Position numbers and translations under genes: made by a program. Shown here in pieces: positions 44,944 through 54,038 of a DNA stretch of 64,000 nt; position 1 is the first letter of the stretch; each line of letters starts with the position of its first letter. The notes below the pieces were generated by a model. It was not told the origin of the DNA. It searched no databases and saw only the letters and a program-made list of their open reading frames with translations. Source of the DNA: Stanieria cyanosphaera PCC 7437 (GTDB lineage Bacteria; Cyanobacteriota; Cyanobacteriia; Cyanobacteriales; Xenococcaceae); the NCBI RefSeq assembly GCF_000317575.1, contig NC_019748.1, positions 3,926,501-3,990,500 of the forward strand, given 5' to 3'.

Positions 44944-46659
44944 CTAATAGCAATTTGTCGAGCAATTTTTCTTTGTAATTAATTGCCAATGGTCAACTGT
45001 GCCTAAAACGTGTCGACCTTCTAAATGAAGTTGTTCACTTAAAGAAGGTTCAATCAAAAAATAAATTGATTGTTCTTGTTGCCAATAATTGATTAATTCT
45101 TCATGGGAGGTGGGAATAATAACGCGATCGCTATAAAAATTAAGTGAAGGACGATGATAAGGATAAGAAGTATAAATAATTTGTTGTGATGGAGTTGCTT
45201 GTTTAAGCATAGCTGCTATCGGTTTAACTGGATAAGCCTCGGCTAATTCCCAAACCCAATGAAAACCACTAAAAAACAGCAATAAAGCAACGTATAAACC
45301 AATAAAAAGTGTCACGATAAATTGTCGAGATTGTCGCAGCAGCATTACCGTAGCAATGGTTAAAGTCAAAGCCATTATTCCTAGAACTAATAATAAATTG
45401 TAGTCTGGAGGAGAACTAACTAAACCAAACCAAATACTGGCAAGATAACAAGCTAAACTTAAAATAATAAAAATTATTGCCTGGGGAACGCCAGTCCGTG
45501 CCGTCTCGGTCTTTGAAAGGCGGAGTATCTGCGACCAAATAATCGGATATCTCCTGCCAGAATGCCAAATCTTAGCTAAATTAACTCCAATTAATAATGA
45601 TAAAGCTGGATAAATTGGGAAAATATACCAAGGTAGTTTAGTCGCCATCAAAGAAATTGTCACTAAATAAACCCCACTCCAAACCAGAGCCAACTTTGCC
45701 CAACTTGAGGAACGATATGTAAACGCTGTTAAAATGCCCCCAGGCAAAAACAGCAGCCAAGGAAAAGTATATTTAAGAATTTCTAGCAGATAGTACCAAG
45801 GCGCACCTTGTCTTTCGTTAACTGACGACCAAATGCGACTAAAGGTTTGATCGCCCAAACTAATACCCAAAAACGCTTGTCCATAGCGTAAATATTGTAA
45901 ACCGTACCACAATAAAACTGGAATTATTCCTATAATAATGGCTTGCCAAAACCATGAGTTTTTTAGTAGTCTCGGACAATCCCAAGCTAGAAATAAAATT
46001 AAAATTGCACCTAGCAGCAAGCCCATCATAATTCCTTTGGTTAGGCAGATTAAACCCAATCCCAAGCCTACTCCTAGTAAATTGCGCAGATGACGACGGG
46101 AACGCAACAGACACCAAACAGTCAGGTTTAAAAAACAAACTATTGCCCCATCTAGCATGGCTAGTCTGCCATGACGAGCTACTGGTAATAAGGTTAGATA
46201 AACTAAAGTGGAAAAAACAACGGCTTTGGAGTCTGTAAAAATTTCTTTACCAATTCCATAAAGCAGAGGAACTGATAAAGCCGATAACATGGCAGGGACG
46301 ATTCTCGTGCTAAATTCATTGATACCGAACCAGCTATAAGAACAAGCAATCAACCAATGAACTAAGGGCGGTTTATTCCAATAGGGTTGACCTCCATTAA
46401 TGGTTGGGTAAAGCCAGTGATTACCGTTTTCGTAAGAACGCCAAATTTCACGAGCTACACTAGCAACAATGCCTTCATCCCAATCTCTGAGGGGAGTTTC
46501 TCCTAAGTTCAATCCAAATAAGATTAAGGCAGCAATGCAGATACCGCTCAACCCCAACCATTCCCAATTATGGCTCAAATTGAGCCAAGAGCATCGCGAT
46601 AAGTTGGGGAGACGAGAGGGTTTAAATTTCACTATCGTTTGAATAAGAACCAACTGCAC
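44944..46659 (-). CDS. GT39/ArnT-like membrane glycosyltransferase
   Basis: A 571-residue polytopic membrane enzyme of the dolichyl/undecaprenyl-phosphate-sugar class (PMT_2/ArnT). The catalytic loop near 58-64, LRDWDEG, carries the usual Asp-Glu pair, followed by NKPPLVHWL. About ten to twelve hydrophobic helices follow, and the C-terminal part is periplasmic. GTG start, overlapping the end of ssb by 38 bases. It transfers a sugar from a lipid carrier to protein or lipid; the target is unknown. Confidence 0.87.
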   Translation of the reverse strand: MQLVLIQTIVKFKPSRLPNLSRCSWLNLSHNWEWLGLSGICIAALILFGLNLGETPLRDWDEGIVASVAREIWRSYENGNHWLYPTINGGQPYWNKPPLVHWLIACSYSWFGINEFSTRIVPAMLSALSVPLLYGIGKEIFTDSKAVVFSTLVYLTLLPVARHGRLAMLDGAIVCFLNLTVWCLLRSRRHLRNLLGVGLGLGLICLTKGIMMGLLLGAILILFLAWDCPRLLKNSWFWQAIIIGIIPVLLWYGLQYLRYGQAFLGISLGDQTFSRIWSSVNERQGAPWYYLLEILKYTFPWLLFLPGGILTAFTYRSSSWAKLALVWSGVYLVTISLMATKLPWYIFPIYPALSLLIGVNLAKIWHSGRRYPIIWSQILRLSKTETARTGVPQAIIFIILSLACYLASIWFGLVSSPPDYNLLLVLGIMALTLTIATVMLLRQSRQFIVTLFIGLYVALLLFFSGFHWVWELAEAYPVKPIAAMLKQATPSQQIIYTSYPYHRPSLNFYSDRVIIPTSHEELINYWQQEQSIYFLIEPSLSEQLHLEGRHVLGTVDHWQLITKKNCSTNCY

Positions 46660-46990
46660 TAGGATCTGTATCTCGTTTTGATCCTAATAATTCTAAATTA
46701 GTGACTCGAATTACTGGTCGAGAACGAGTTGCTCCCGTATTGCGATCGCTCCAGGTATCGATCTTTAAAGTTCCTTGAATTCCAATTAATTTACCTTTAC
46801 GTACGTAATTGTAGGCAATTTCTGCGGTTTTTCCCCAAATTTCTAAATTAAACCAGTCAGGAGTTTCGTTATTACGGCTACGACGATTAACCGCCAAAGG
46901 TAATTTACATAAAGCTCCTCCTTCAGGAAAATAACGAATTTCTGGATCTGCTCCAGCATGACCAACTAAATTAACGAGATTAAGCCCCAT
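46622..46990 (-). CDS. ssb: single-stranded DNA-binding protein
   Basis: A 122-residue OB-fold SSB: NLVNLVGHAGADPEIRYFPEG, NRRSRNNETPDWFNLEIWGKTAEI and KGKLIGIQGTLKIDTW (shortened). It lacks the long acidic tail ending DDDIPF of typical SSB, finishing at SNDSEI, so partner recruitment may be reduced, as in short cyanobacterial SSB forms. The 3' end overlaps the GT39 start. A LexA-box-like sequence lies just upstream. Confidence 0.9.
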   Translation of the reverse strand: MGLNLVNLVGHAGADPEIRYFPEGGALCKLPLAVNRRSRNNETPDWFNLEIWGKTAEIAYNYVRKGKLIGIQGTLKIDTWSDRNTGATRSRPVIRVTNLELLGSKRDTDPSAVGSYSNDSEI

Positions 46991-47003
46991 AAATCACCTG
47001 AAT

Positions 47004-47017
47004 AGTACTAAAATACT
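47004..47017 (-). promoter_or_regulatory. LexA-box-like palindrome upstream of ssb
   Basis: AGTACTAAAATACT matches the cyanobacterial LexA site form AGTAC-N4-GTACT with one mismatch and lies 14 bases before the ssb start. Regulation of ssb by LexA in Anabaena has been reported; whether it holds here is open. Confidence 0.35.
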
Positions 47018-47392
47018 AGAATCGTAAATCTTAGTCTAACAAATTATAGTTAGCTTCTGTAATTATTAGTTATCAATTTTACCTGAATAAATATTGATTG
47101 ATTTCCTCACAAATTAAGGTTTTTTAAAGTGAAGTACCTATTGCCTCTCTTAGTTTAGGGACAGATTTTCTCACGGAAAATAGATAAATTTGAAGATCTG
47201 AGTAAAAATCCAGAACAGCAATATTACTATATTGATAGTTGAAGATACTTTAAAAGTTTAACTTAGATGGTGGTGGGCGGTTGTCGCGAGGAAAACTCAA
47301 TCATTGCTCTGCTTACGCTCTTAGTTTAACCAAAGAGTACCGATGACTGATTTAATCAAAAATACTTAAATGAACTTATTTAATTAACGTTA
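47018..47392. other. gene-free interval between ssb and the zinc-ribbon membrane protein
   Basis: 375 bases holding the divergent promoters of ssb and the next gene. A G-rich patch (GGTGGTGGGCGGTTGTCGCG, near 47268-47287) stands out from the A/T-rich background and could be a structured leader or repeat, but I cannot assign it. I see no small gene. Confidence 0.3.
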
Positions 47393-47806
47393 GTGCGACC
47401 TTATAAAATTAACAAAATTGATTTAAATAATGATTATCCCTGTCCTTGTCGGCGACGTGGTCGTTTAAAACCGATTACTTTGACCGAGGCTTTTGGTTGC
47501 GATCGCTGCCAACAAATTTTTGTGGTTAAAGAGAATGGTCAGGTTATTGAGCAATTATCCTCTATTTATCATAAACGGGCTTGGCGATGGACAGGCTATC
47601 GTTGGACAAGTGTTTATTCTTCTTGGGCGCAAAGCTCTCTGTCTACAGCGTTAGTCGTGATGATGAGCTTGCCAATTTTAATCATCGTTTTACTTCCGTT
47701 GATTTTGAGATTATCCTCGACTCAAAGTATTATTTTTTGGGCAATAGTTCTATCAGTTTTGACTATTGTTAGTGCGCTAATGCTGTGGATAGCTTATCGA
47801 CGTTAA
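47393..47806 (+). CDS. membrane protein with N-terminal zinc-ribbon-like segment
   Basis: A 137-residue protein: CPCRRRG near 17 and CDRCQ near 36 form two Cys pairs of a probable zinc ribbon, followed by two transmembrane helices (about 80-103, STALVVMMSLPILIIVLLPL, and about 112-134). GTG start. It resembles unnamed proteins conserved in cyanobacteria; role unknown. It ends 28 bases before proA, so the two may be cotranscribed. Confidence 0.75.
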   Translation: MRPYKINKIDLNNDYPCPCRRRGRLKPITLTEAFGCDRCQQIFVVKENGQVIEQLSSIYHKRAWRWTGYRWTSVYSSWAQSSLSTALVVMMSLPILIIVLLPLILRLSSTQSIIFWAIVLSVLTIVSALMLWIAYRR

Positions 47807-47834
47807 TTATTTTACGCTCAAAACCGATAAAACA

Positions 47835-49079
47835 ATGGATAGTTCCTTAAACCTGACTTCAACAACAGTTAAACTTGCTCATCAAGCTTCTCGACAATTA
47901 GCTGTTGCGGGTGGATTAGCTCGTCGACAAGGTGTAATGGCGATGGCTCAAGGATTGCAAGCAAATTTTGATGAAATTCTCGAAGCCAACACTTTAGATT
48001 TAGAAATGAGTCGAGAAATGGCAGTCCCAGAATTGATGATTGATTGGCTCAAGCTTACTCCAGAAAGATTAGAAACAACTGTAAGTACTTTAAAGCAGTT
48101 GGCAAAAATTGCCGATCCTACTAGAAGAGTAATTAATGCACGTTATCAATTAGAACCGGCTCAAACCTATTGTCAGTTGATGCCTTTAGGAACAATTGCT
48201 TTAATTTATGAGGCTTTTCCCGAATTAGCTGCGATCGCAGCAGGAATGTGTCTCAAAACTGGAAATAGTCTAATTTTGAGAGGTTGTAGTGCTGCTAGTC
48301 ATTCCAATATAGTGATCGCGAAAATTTTGCAAAATGCTCTAGAATCAGCCCATTTGCCTCCAGAGTGTTTAGGAATTATTTCTTCGGATTTAGGAGCATC
48401 AATTCAAGAATTAGTAACTCAAGACCAATATCTTAATTTAATTGTCCCGTATGGTCGTCCTAGTTTGATTCAGCAAGTTACCGAACAAGCAACCGCCCCA
48501 GTGTTAAAGACAGCGATGGGCAATTGTTATTTATATTGGTCAGCAAGTGGGGATTTAGAATTAGTTCGTCATTTGATTAGCGATAGTCATAATAGTGAAC
48601 CAGATCCAGTTAATGCGATCGAAAAAGTGATTATTCATAGTCAAAAAAAGTCTTCTTCTGTTTTATCTCTGTTTAGTAGTCTCCAAGAACAAGGTTTTCA
48701 ATTGAGAGGAGATGCTCATTTAATCACAGAATTTCCCGAATATTTGAAACCTGCTCGTGATTCTGAATGGGGACAAGCTTATTTAACCAAAACAGTAACC
48801 TTTCGCTACGCTAATAATTTAACAGAAGCGATCGCTTTGATTAATCGTTATAGTAGTGGTCATGCTGACTGTTTAGTGACAGAATCTTACGAAGAAAGTC
48901 GTCAATTTGTCCAAGAAGTAGATAGTGCGTTAGTTTATGTCAATGCTTCTCCCAGATTTTCTCGTAATCCCAACCAGGGAGAGAATATTTTCTTTGGAAT
49001 ATCTAATCAGAAAGGATATCGGCAAGGCTTGATTGGATTAGAAACATTTACTACTTTGAAACAAATTGTTCAAGGTTAA
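47835..49079 (+). CDS. proA: glutamate-5-semialdehyde dehydrogenase
   Basis: A 414-residue NADPH-dependent enzyme of proline synthesis that reduces gamma-glutamyl phosphate. Seen: the family landmarks MPLGTIALIYEAFPE, LKTGNSLILRG, VNASPRFS and EVDSALVYVNAS. It carries Ser-Ser or similar in place of the usual KV-I-H-cysteine block (NAIEKVIIHSQKKSS), where ProA proteins normally have a catalytic Cys, for example in xxETLLV; the Cys is not evident to me, so it may be a divergent ProA paralogue. It overlaps convergent ruvC by 4 bases. Confidence 0.8.
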   Translation: MDSSLNLTSTTVKLAHQASRQLAVAGGLARRQGVMAMAQGLQANFDEILEANTLDLEMSREMAVPELMIDWLKLTPERLETTVSTLKQLAKIADPTRRVINARYQLEPAQTYCQLMPLGTIALIYEAFPELAAIAAGMCLKTGNSLILRGCSAASHSNIVIAKILQNALESAHLPPECLGIISSDLGASIQELVTQDQYLNLIVPYGRPSLIQQVTEQATAPVLKTAMGNCYLYWSASGDLELVRHLISDSHNSEPDPVNAIEKVIIHSQKKSSSVLSLFSSLQEQGFQLRGDAHLITEFPEYLKPARDSEWGQAYLTKTVTFRYANNLTEAIALINRYSSGHADCLVTESYEESRQFVQEVDSALVYVNASPRFSRNPNQGENIFFGISNQKGYRQGLIGLETFTTLKQIVQG

Positions 49080-49564
49080 GCAATGTTGTTTCTTAAACCA
49101 CATAGTCCAGCATAACCAATAGCGATCGCGTCAACACTATCATCAATTGGCAAATTTTCTAAACCAAATAGAATTTGTACCATCTCAGCTACTTCTTTTT
49201 TATCTGCTTTGCCATTACCTAGATGACATTTCCAACTAGACTGATGTAAATAAACAGGTACAATGTGGGTTTCACGATAGCAAACTAAATTAATAATGCC
49301 AAAGGCTTGAAGTACGCCTCCTGCTGCTTTAATACTTCGACCAAAAAAAGGCATTTCAATCGCAATATGTTGAAGTTGAAATTCTTTCATCAACTCAATC
49401 ATATCTTGTTCAATTTCTAATAATCTTTCTGGTGTGGTCAGTTTTTTATCGGTTTCAATCGTGCCATAATCTAGCAATCGAGCAGTTCCCATCCCAATTT
49501 CTTCTAATACCGCCCAACCAACAATCGCTAAACCAGGGTCTATTCCTAACCAAGTTTGGTTCAT
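49076..49564 (-). CDS. ruvC: crossover junction endodeoxyribonuclease RuvC
   Basis: A resolvase of about 162 residues that cuts Holliday junctions. The four acidic positions are visible in LGIDPGLAIVGW (Asp9), IEMPFFGRS, NGKADKKEV and DDSVDAIAIGYAG. Family phrases FGRSIKAAGGVLQAFG and KADKKEVAEMV support it. I start at the ATG at 49564; a TTG two codons earlier is less likely. Its 3' end overlaps proA by 4 bases. Confidence 0.9.
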   Translation of the reverse strand: MNQTWLGIDPGLAIVGWAVLEEIGMGTARLLDYGTIETDKKLTTPERLLEIEQDMIELMKEFQLQHIAIEMPFFGRSIKAAGGVLQAFGIINLVCYRETHIVPVYLHQSSWKCHLGNGKADKKEVAEMVQILFGLENLPIDDSVDAIAIGYAGLCGLRNNIA

Positions 49565-49690
49565 TGTCAAAATTTTTTGGCTAATTCAATTAAGTTGTAA
49601 CTGATCATTCGGGCAAAAAACAAAAAATGCTGGCATTATTTCACCTCTAGATGCGAAAATAAAAGGCTACATGAATTGCTTGCGATCTCG

Positions 49691-50893
49691 ATGAGTGTTA
49701 ACAAAATTACCCGCGCTGAACGCCTTAATGCCTTACCTCCTTACGTTTTTGCTCGTTTAGATGAACTAAAAGCCCGTGCCAGAGAACAAGGTATTGACCT
49801 AATCGACTTAGGAATGGGTAATCCTGATGGTGCTGCACCCCAACCAGTAATTGATGCAGCCATAGCAGCTTTATCTCAGCCTCAAAATCATGGCTATCCA
49901 CCTTTTGAAGGTACTGCTAGTTTTCGTAGTGCCATTACTACATGGTATAAACGTTGTTATGATGTTGACCTTGATCCTGATAGTGAGGCTTTGCCCTTAA
50001 TTGGTTCTAAAGAAGGATTAACTCATCTTGCCTTAGCTTATATCAATCCAGGGGACTTAATTCTCGTACCTAGTCCTTCTTATCCGCCTCATTTTCGGGG
50101 CCCCTTAATTGCAGGGGGAGAAATTTATCCTCTGATGCTGAATGCCCAACAAAATTGGTTGATCGATTTAGCAGCAATTCCTGAAGAAGTGGCACAGAAA
50201 GCTAAGATTTTATATTTTAATTATCCCAATAATCCCACCACCGCGACTGCTCCAAGGGAATTTTTTGAAGAAGTAGTTGCTTTTGCTCGCCATTACGGCA
50301 TCATGCTCGTTCATGATTTATGTTATGCTGAACTGGCTTTTGATGGTTATCAGCCTACTAGTTTATTAGAGATTCCAGGTGCAAAAGAAATTGGCGTAGA
50401 GTTTCATACTCTTTCTAAAACCTATAATATGGCTGGTTGGCGAGTTGGATTTGTAGTTGGTAATTCTGATATTATTCAGGGTTTACGGACGCTGAAAACT
50501 AATTTGGATTATGGCATTTTTGCAGCAATTCAAAAGGCAGCCGAAACTGCACTACAACTACCAGATCAGTATATTACCGAAGTACAAGACCGTTATCGTC
50601 AGCGCAGAGATTTTTTAATTAAAGGTTTAGGCGAATTAGGTTGGGAAATTCCACCCTCTAAAGCAACCATGTATTTGTGGATTCCTACTCCAGTAGGCAT
50701 GAATTCTACAGATTTTGCTTTGACTGTCTTACAAAATACGGGTGTAGTTCTAACTCCTGGTAATGCTTTTGGTAGTGCAGGAGAAGGCTATGTCAGGATC
50801 AGTTTGATTGCCGATTGCGATCGCTTGAGTGAAGCTTTACATCGTTTTCAACAAGCAGGAATTACCTATAATTCTCAAGCCTTAACTTCTTAA
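49691..50893 (+). CDS. class I/II aminotransferase, aspartate/alanine type
   Basis: A PLP enzyme of about 400 residues. Seen: DLGMGNPDGAAP near 40, FNYPNNPTTA with the conserved Asn, VHDLCYAEL, and the Schiff-base lysine in SKTYNMAGWRVG. It is of the AlaC/AspC/LL-DAP-aminotransferase group; its sequence is not that of DapL. I start at the ATG at 49691 before SVNKITRAER; the upstream TTG is five codons longer. The substrate pair is uncertain. Confidence 0.88.
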   Translation: MSVNKITRAERLNALPPYVFARLDELKARAREQGIDLIDLGMGNPDGAAPQPVIDAAIAALSQPQNHGYPPFEGTASFRSAITTWYKRCYDVDLDPDSEALPLIGSKEGLTHLALAYINPGDLILVPSPSYPPHFRGPLIAGGEIYPLMLNAQQNWLIDLAAIPEEVAQKAKILYFNYPNNPTTATAPREFFEEVVAFARHYGIMLVHDLCYAELAFDGYQPTSLLEIPGAKEIGVEFHTLSKTYNMAGWRVGFVVGNSDIIQGLRTLKTNLDYGIFAAIQKAAETALQLPDQYITEVQDRYRQRRDFLIKGLGELGWEIPPSKATMYLWIPTPVGMNSTDFALTVLQNTGVVLTPGNAFGSAGEGYVRISLIADCDRLSEALHRFQQAGITYNSQALTS

Positions 50894-51022
50894 TTAAATA
50901 TTTTATTTAAGCGATTTGAGTAACACAAAATTAAAACAGCTAAAAGTTAAATTCAGATTGTCTGCAATACCTAATATAATCACTCTCAGTGCCAAACTAA
51001 AGAGGAAGCTAGAAAAAAAGAA

Positions 51023-52450
51023 ATGCGAATTTTATTTGTAGCAGCAGAAGTAGCACCTATTGCTAAAGTAGGTGGCATGGGAGATGTAGTTGGTTCTTTA
51101 CCAAAGGTATTAAGACAATTAGGACACGATGTTCGCATCTTTTTGCCTTATTATGGCTTCTTGGCAGACAAAATTGAGATTCCCAAAGAGCCTGTTTGGT
51201 GGGGATTTGCCATGTTTCAGACTTTTGCTGTCTATGAAACTGTTTTACCTGGAACAGATGTTCCTTTATATTTGTTTGGTCATCCTGCTTTCGATCCTCG
51301 TCACATTTATGGCGGAGAAGACGAATTTTGGCGATTTACTTTCTTTTCTAATGGTGCAGCCGAATTTGCTTGGAATTATTGGAAACCTGAAATAATTCAT
51401 TGTCACGATTGGCATACGGGAATGCTTTCTGTCTGGATGCATCAATCTCCTGATATTAGCACCGTTTTCACCATTCATAATTTAGCTTATCAAGGTCCTT
51501 GGCGTGGTTATTTAGAAAAGATTACTTGGTGTCCTTGGTATATGCAGGGGCATAATGTAATGGCAGCAGCAGTACAATATGCTAATAAAGTTACCACCGT
51601 TTCTCCTACCTATGCTCAACAAATTCAAACACCTGAATATGGAGAAAAAATTGAAGGTTTGCTTTCTTTTATTAGTGGTAATTTAAGAGGTATTGTTAAC
51701 GGAATTGATACAGATAGTTATAATCCTGCTACAGATAAATATATTCATCAGACTTTTTCAATTGATACTATCGAAAAAAGAATTACTAACAAAATTGCTT
51801 TACAGGAAGAATTAGGTTTAGAAGTTAGTCGTAAAACTCTTTTAATGGGTATTGTCTCTCGTTTGGTAGAACAAAAGGGAATTGATCTACTACTACAAAT
51901 TCTTGATCGCTTTATTGCATACAATGATGCTCAATTAGTTGTTTTAGGTACAGGCGATCGCTTTTATGAAACTCAGCTTTGGCAATTAGCTTCTCGTTAT
52001 TCTGGTCGTCTTTCAGTTCAATTACTTTATAATGATGCTTTAGCACGCCGAATCTACAGTGGTTGCGATGTATTTTTGATGCCTTCTAAGTTTGAACCCT
52101 GTGGTATCAGTCAAATGCTGGCTATGCGTTATGGCTGTATTCCTATTGTCAGACGAACTGGTGGTTTAGTGGATACAGTTTCTCATCACGATCCTAATAA
52201 TAATGCTGGCACTGGTTATTGTTTTGACCGTTATGAACCTTTAGATCTTTATACCTGTATGGTAAGGGCTGGCGAAGGTTTTCGTTATCAAGAAAAATGG
52301 CAAGAATTGCAAAAACGAGCCATGAGTCAAAATTTCAGTTGGGTTAAATCCGCTCTTGAATACATCAAAATCTACAAAGAGATTACGGGATATTCACCAG
52401 AATTATCAGAGCAAGAAAGTCAAAAATTAGCGACTTTAACCTCTATGTAA
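51023..52450 (+). CDS. glgA: glycogen synthase
   Basis: A 475-residue GT5 enzyme that extends glycogen from ADP-glucose. The ADP-glucose loop is [19 protein letters not shown] (K-x-G-G near 15-18), with HCHDWHTGM-type text ([12 protein letters not shown]), GILEQKG equivalent [10 protein letters not shown], and C-terminal [11 protein letters not shown] and [10 protein letters not shown]. Cyanobacteria often carry two glgA genes; I cannot say which this is. It has AGAGGAAG upstream. Confidence 0.93.
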   Translation: MRILFVAAEVAPIAKVGGMGDVVGSLPKVLRQLGHDVRIFLPYYGFLADKIEIPKEPVWWGFAMFQTFAVYETVLPGTDVPLYLFGHPAFDPRHIYGGEDEFWRFTFFSNGAAEFAWNYWKPEIIHCHDWHTGMLSVWMHQSPDISTVFTIHNLAYQGPWRGYLEKITWCPWYMQGHNVMAAAVQYANKVTTVSPTYAQQIQTPEYGEKIEGLLSFISGNLRGIVNGIDTDSYNPATDKYIHQTFSIDTIEKRITNKIALQEELGLEVSRKTLLMGIVSRLVEQKGIDLLLQILDRFIAYNDAQLVVLGTGDRFYETQLWQLASRYSGRLSVQLLYNDALARRIYSGCDVFLMPSKFEPCGISQMLAMRYGCIPIVRRTGGLVDTVSHHDPNNNAGTGYCFDRYEPLDLYTCMVRAGEGFRYQEKWQELQKRAMSQNFSWVKSALEYIKIYKEITGYSPELSEQESQKLATLTSM

Positions 52451-52602
52451 GATTTTTGGGATGCACGAAAAAAAAGTAATTAATAAGCTTCAAGAGCTAG
52501 ATCCGAACAGCTTACAAGAGTAGTTTTGTTACAAAGGGGTGACTAAAAACAACATTATAGAGATGAAATGGAATCAACATTTCAAAGACTGGAAAAAAAT
52601 TG

Positions 52603-52785
52603 TTAACGTAAAATTATTCCCCTAGCGATCGCAGGTGCGCCAGCAAAACAGCCAATTCCAGTGATACATAAACCCTCGCCTCCACCTTGAGCAGCAGTTC
52701 CAGCAATAAACTCCATAATTCCCTGGGCTATTGCTGCGCCATTACCTAATAATCTTCCTAATTCAAAGGCTTGTGACTCATTCAA
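52603..52785 (-). pseudogene. orphan fragment of a polymorphic-toxin pre-toxin region
   Basis: An open frame of 60 codons from a TTG: ESQAFELGRLLGNGAAIAQG then a Gly/Ala-rich run with two Cys, GLCITGIGCFAGAPAIA. Such text is typical of the hydrophobic pre-toxin region just before the toxin domain of polymorphic toxins. There is no signal peptide and no toxin domain after it; it directly follows the tail chimera on the same strand. Probably a leftover of another toxin gene. Confidence 0.5.
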
Positions 52786-53015
52786 AATATTGTTGTGATA
52801 GATTTCTCTTGATTAATTAGTTTGACATTGCCATTTTCAGAAGTAATATTTTTAGCTGTAACATCGCCAGTTGCATTGGCACAATATTGACAGGCTTTTT
52901 GTTCGACATCTGAGGCGACGGGATAATAACCTTGTTGTAAATTATCTTTTACTCGTTCGGTAAAAGCGGATAATTGTTCGGGATTTTTTTTAGCAGAACT
53001 AATTTTTTTATAAAC
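52782..53015 (-). pseudogene. nuclease-tail remnant fused in frame to adhesin-repeat text
   Basis: From 53015 to about 52884 the minus strand reads KKISSAKKNPEQLSAFTERV...QKACQYCA (abbreviated), a copy of the tail of the nuclease gene at 57328-60054 (KKISSAKRNPEKLAAFAEKV...QKACQYCA). It then changes, in the same frame, to NATGDVTAKNITSENGNV, which is filamentous-haemagglutinin-like repeat text, and stops at 52782. The nuclease's own last 17 residues are thus replaced. No start codon. It begins about 16 bases after the stop of the putative immunity gene. Confidence 0.85.
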
Positions 53016-53031
53016 ATTTTCTTATACTTCC

Positions 53032-53874
53032 TCAATATTTTGCTGCTATCTCAGATAAATAATCTAATTGATGATAATATTCTGGCGGTTGAAAATATAA
53101 TAATCTACCTCCATCGGCTTTTATTTGTTCCTCTTTAGTGTATGCTTTGTAATACATTCTTCTCATACCCCAGTAAGAAGATGAATTACCAATATATTGT
53201 CGTAAAGCTTGATCAGTTTTGATACCATCACTTGTCATTAGTTTTTCTTCTTCCGCAAAAGTATCAAAAGTGCCTAAGCCCTGTTCTCTTAAGGCTAATA
53301 ATTCATCTAATCTAGCTTCTTTTCTCTCCCACTCTTCTTCTGAAGTTGGTTCTATTGCTTCGATGATATGAGCGGGCATATCAATTAAATGAAATTTCCA
53401 GGCTTCACCATAGTTGATTTTTTCTTGATAGAAAAAATTTCTTTCTCTTTTATCTGTTACATCGTGACATCCAGAAACAAAAATACCGCCTTTTTCATCA
53501 ACTTCTAGTAAAATTCCAAAGGAACTACTGTAAACACCCCAATGAAATGCTTTGCAATTTATCTTTGTACCCAATTTCGATAATCTGGGTTTTGTACTAT
53601 TTTTTGGTCTACGACACATAAACTCGTTAGGTTGGGTTTTCATTATCGTCCATCCAGATGCGCCAGGGAATAAACCAATAATCCAAAGCTGTTTTAAAAG
53701 TTGTTTAGTTATTTTGCGATAGTTGGCATTAAGTTCATCTATAGAGAAATTTTTGGGCAGTTCGTAAACACGAGTAAAACCTTCTTTTTCTAAGATATTG
53801 AGGAGACTAGCTTCTATCAATGACTGATTCTCATTATTAATACAGCTAGTGTAATTCCAATAGTCGTAAAGCAT
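53032..53874 (-). CDS. putative immunity protein of the polymorphic toxin
   Basis: A 280-residue soluble protein without a signal peptide, of no family I can name. The first about 165 residues are mixed alpha/beta (FPGASGWTIMKTQPNEFMCR), and a middle segment EEEWERKEARLDELLALRE is strongly helical. It lies 164 bases downstream of the nuclease-toxin gene on the same strand and in the place and size class usual for immunity genes, so protection against that toxin is the natural inference. The frame is intact. Confidence 0.55.
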   Translation of the reverse strand: MLYDYWNYTSCINNENQSLIEASLLNILEKEGFTRVYELPKNFSIDELNANYRKITKQLLKQLWIIGLFPGASGWTIMKTQPNEFMCRRPKNSTKPRLSKLGTKINCKAFHWGVYSSSFGILLEVDEKGGIFVSGCHDVTDKRERNFFYQEKINYGEAWKFHLIDMPAHIIEAIEPTSEEEWERKEARLDELLALREQGLGTFDTFAEEEKLMTSDGIKTDQALRQYIGNSSSYWGMRRMYYKAYTKEEQIKADGGRLLYFQPPEYYHQLDYLSEIAAKY

Positions 53875-53948
53875 TTTAAATCGCTGTTATTTGTTTATCA
53901 AAATTTTTTGTATAGCAACACATATCCGTTAGTGTATTAGATTTGTGG

Positions 53949-53972
53949 AAGGGCGAGTGATCATTCGCCCTT
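53949..53972. repeat. palindromic intergenic repeat
   Basis: AAGGGCGAGTGATCATTCGCCCTT is an inverted repeat with one mismatched pair. It belongs to the same broad type as the element inside the chelatase gene at 13991. It lies between the toxin and the putative immunity gene and could act as a terminator-like hairpin, though no T-run follows. Confidence 0.65.
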
Positions 53973-54038
53973 ATGATTCATATTCTCCTAAACAAACTTT
54001 ATAATACTAAGTCTTTCTAAATTGAGACCAATAAACAA

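Noticed and set aside
46991-47392. tRNA or other stable RNA in the ssb gap and other long gaps
   Set aside because: I looked for T-loop text GGTTCGA or GGTTCAA with a matching acceptor stem in every long gap and found none.
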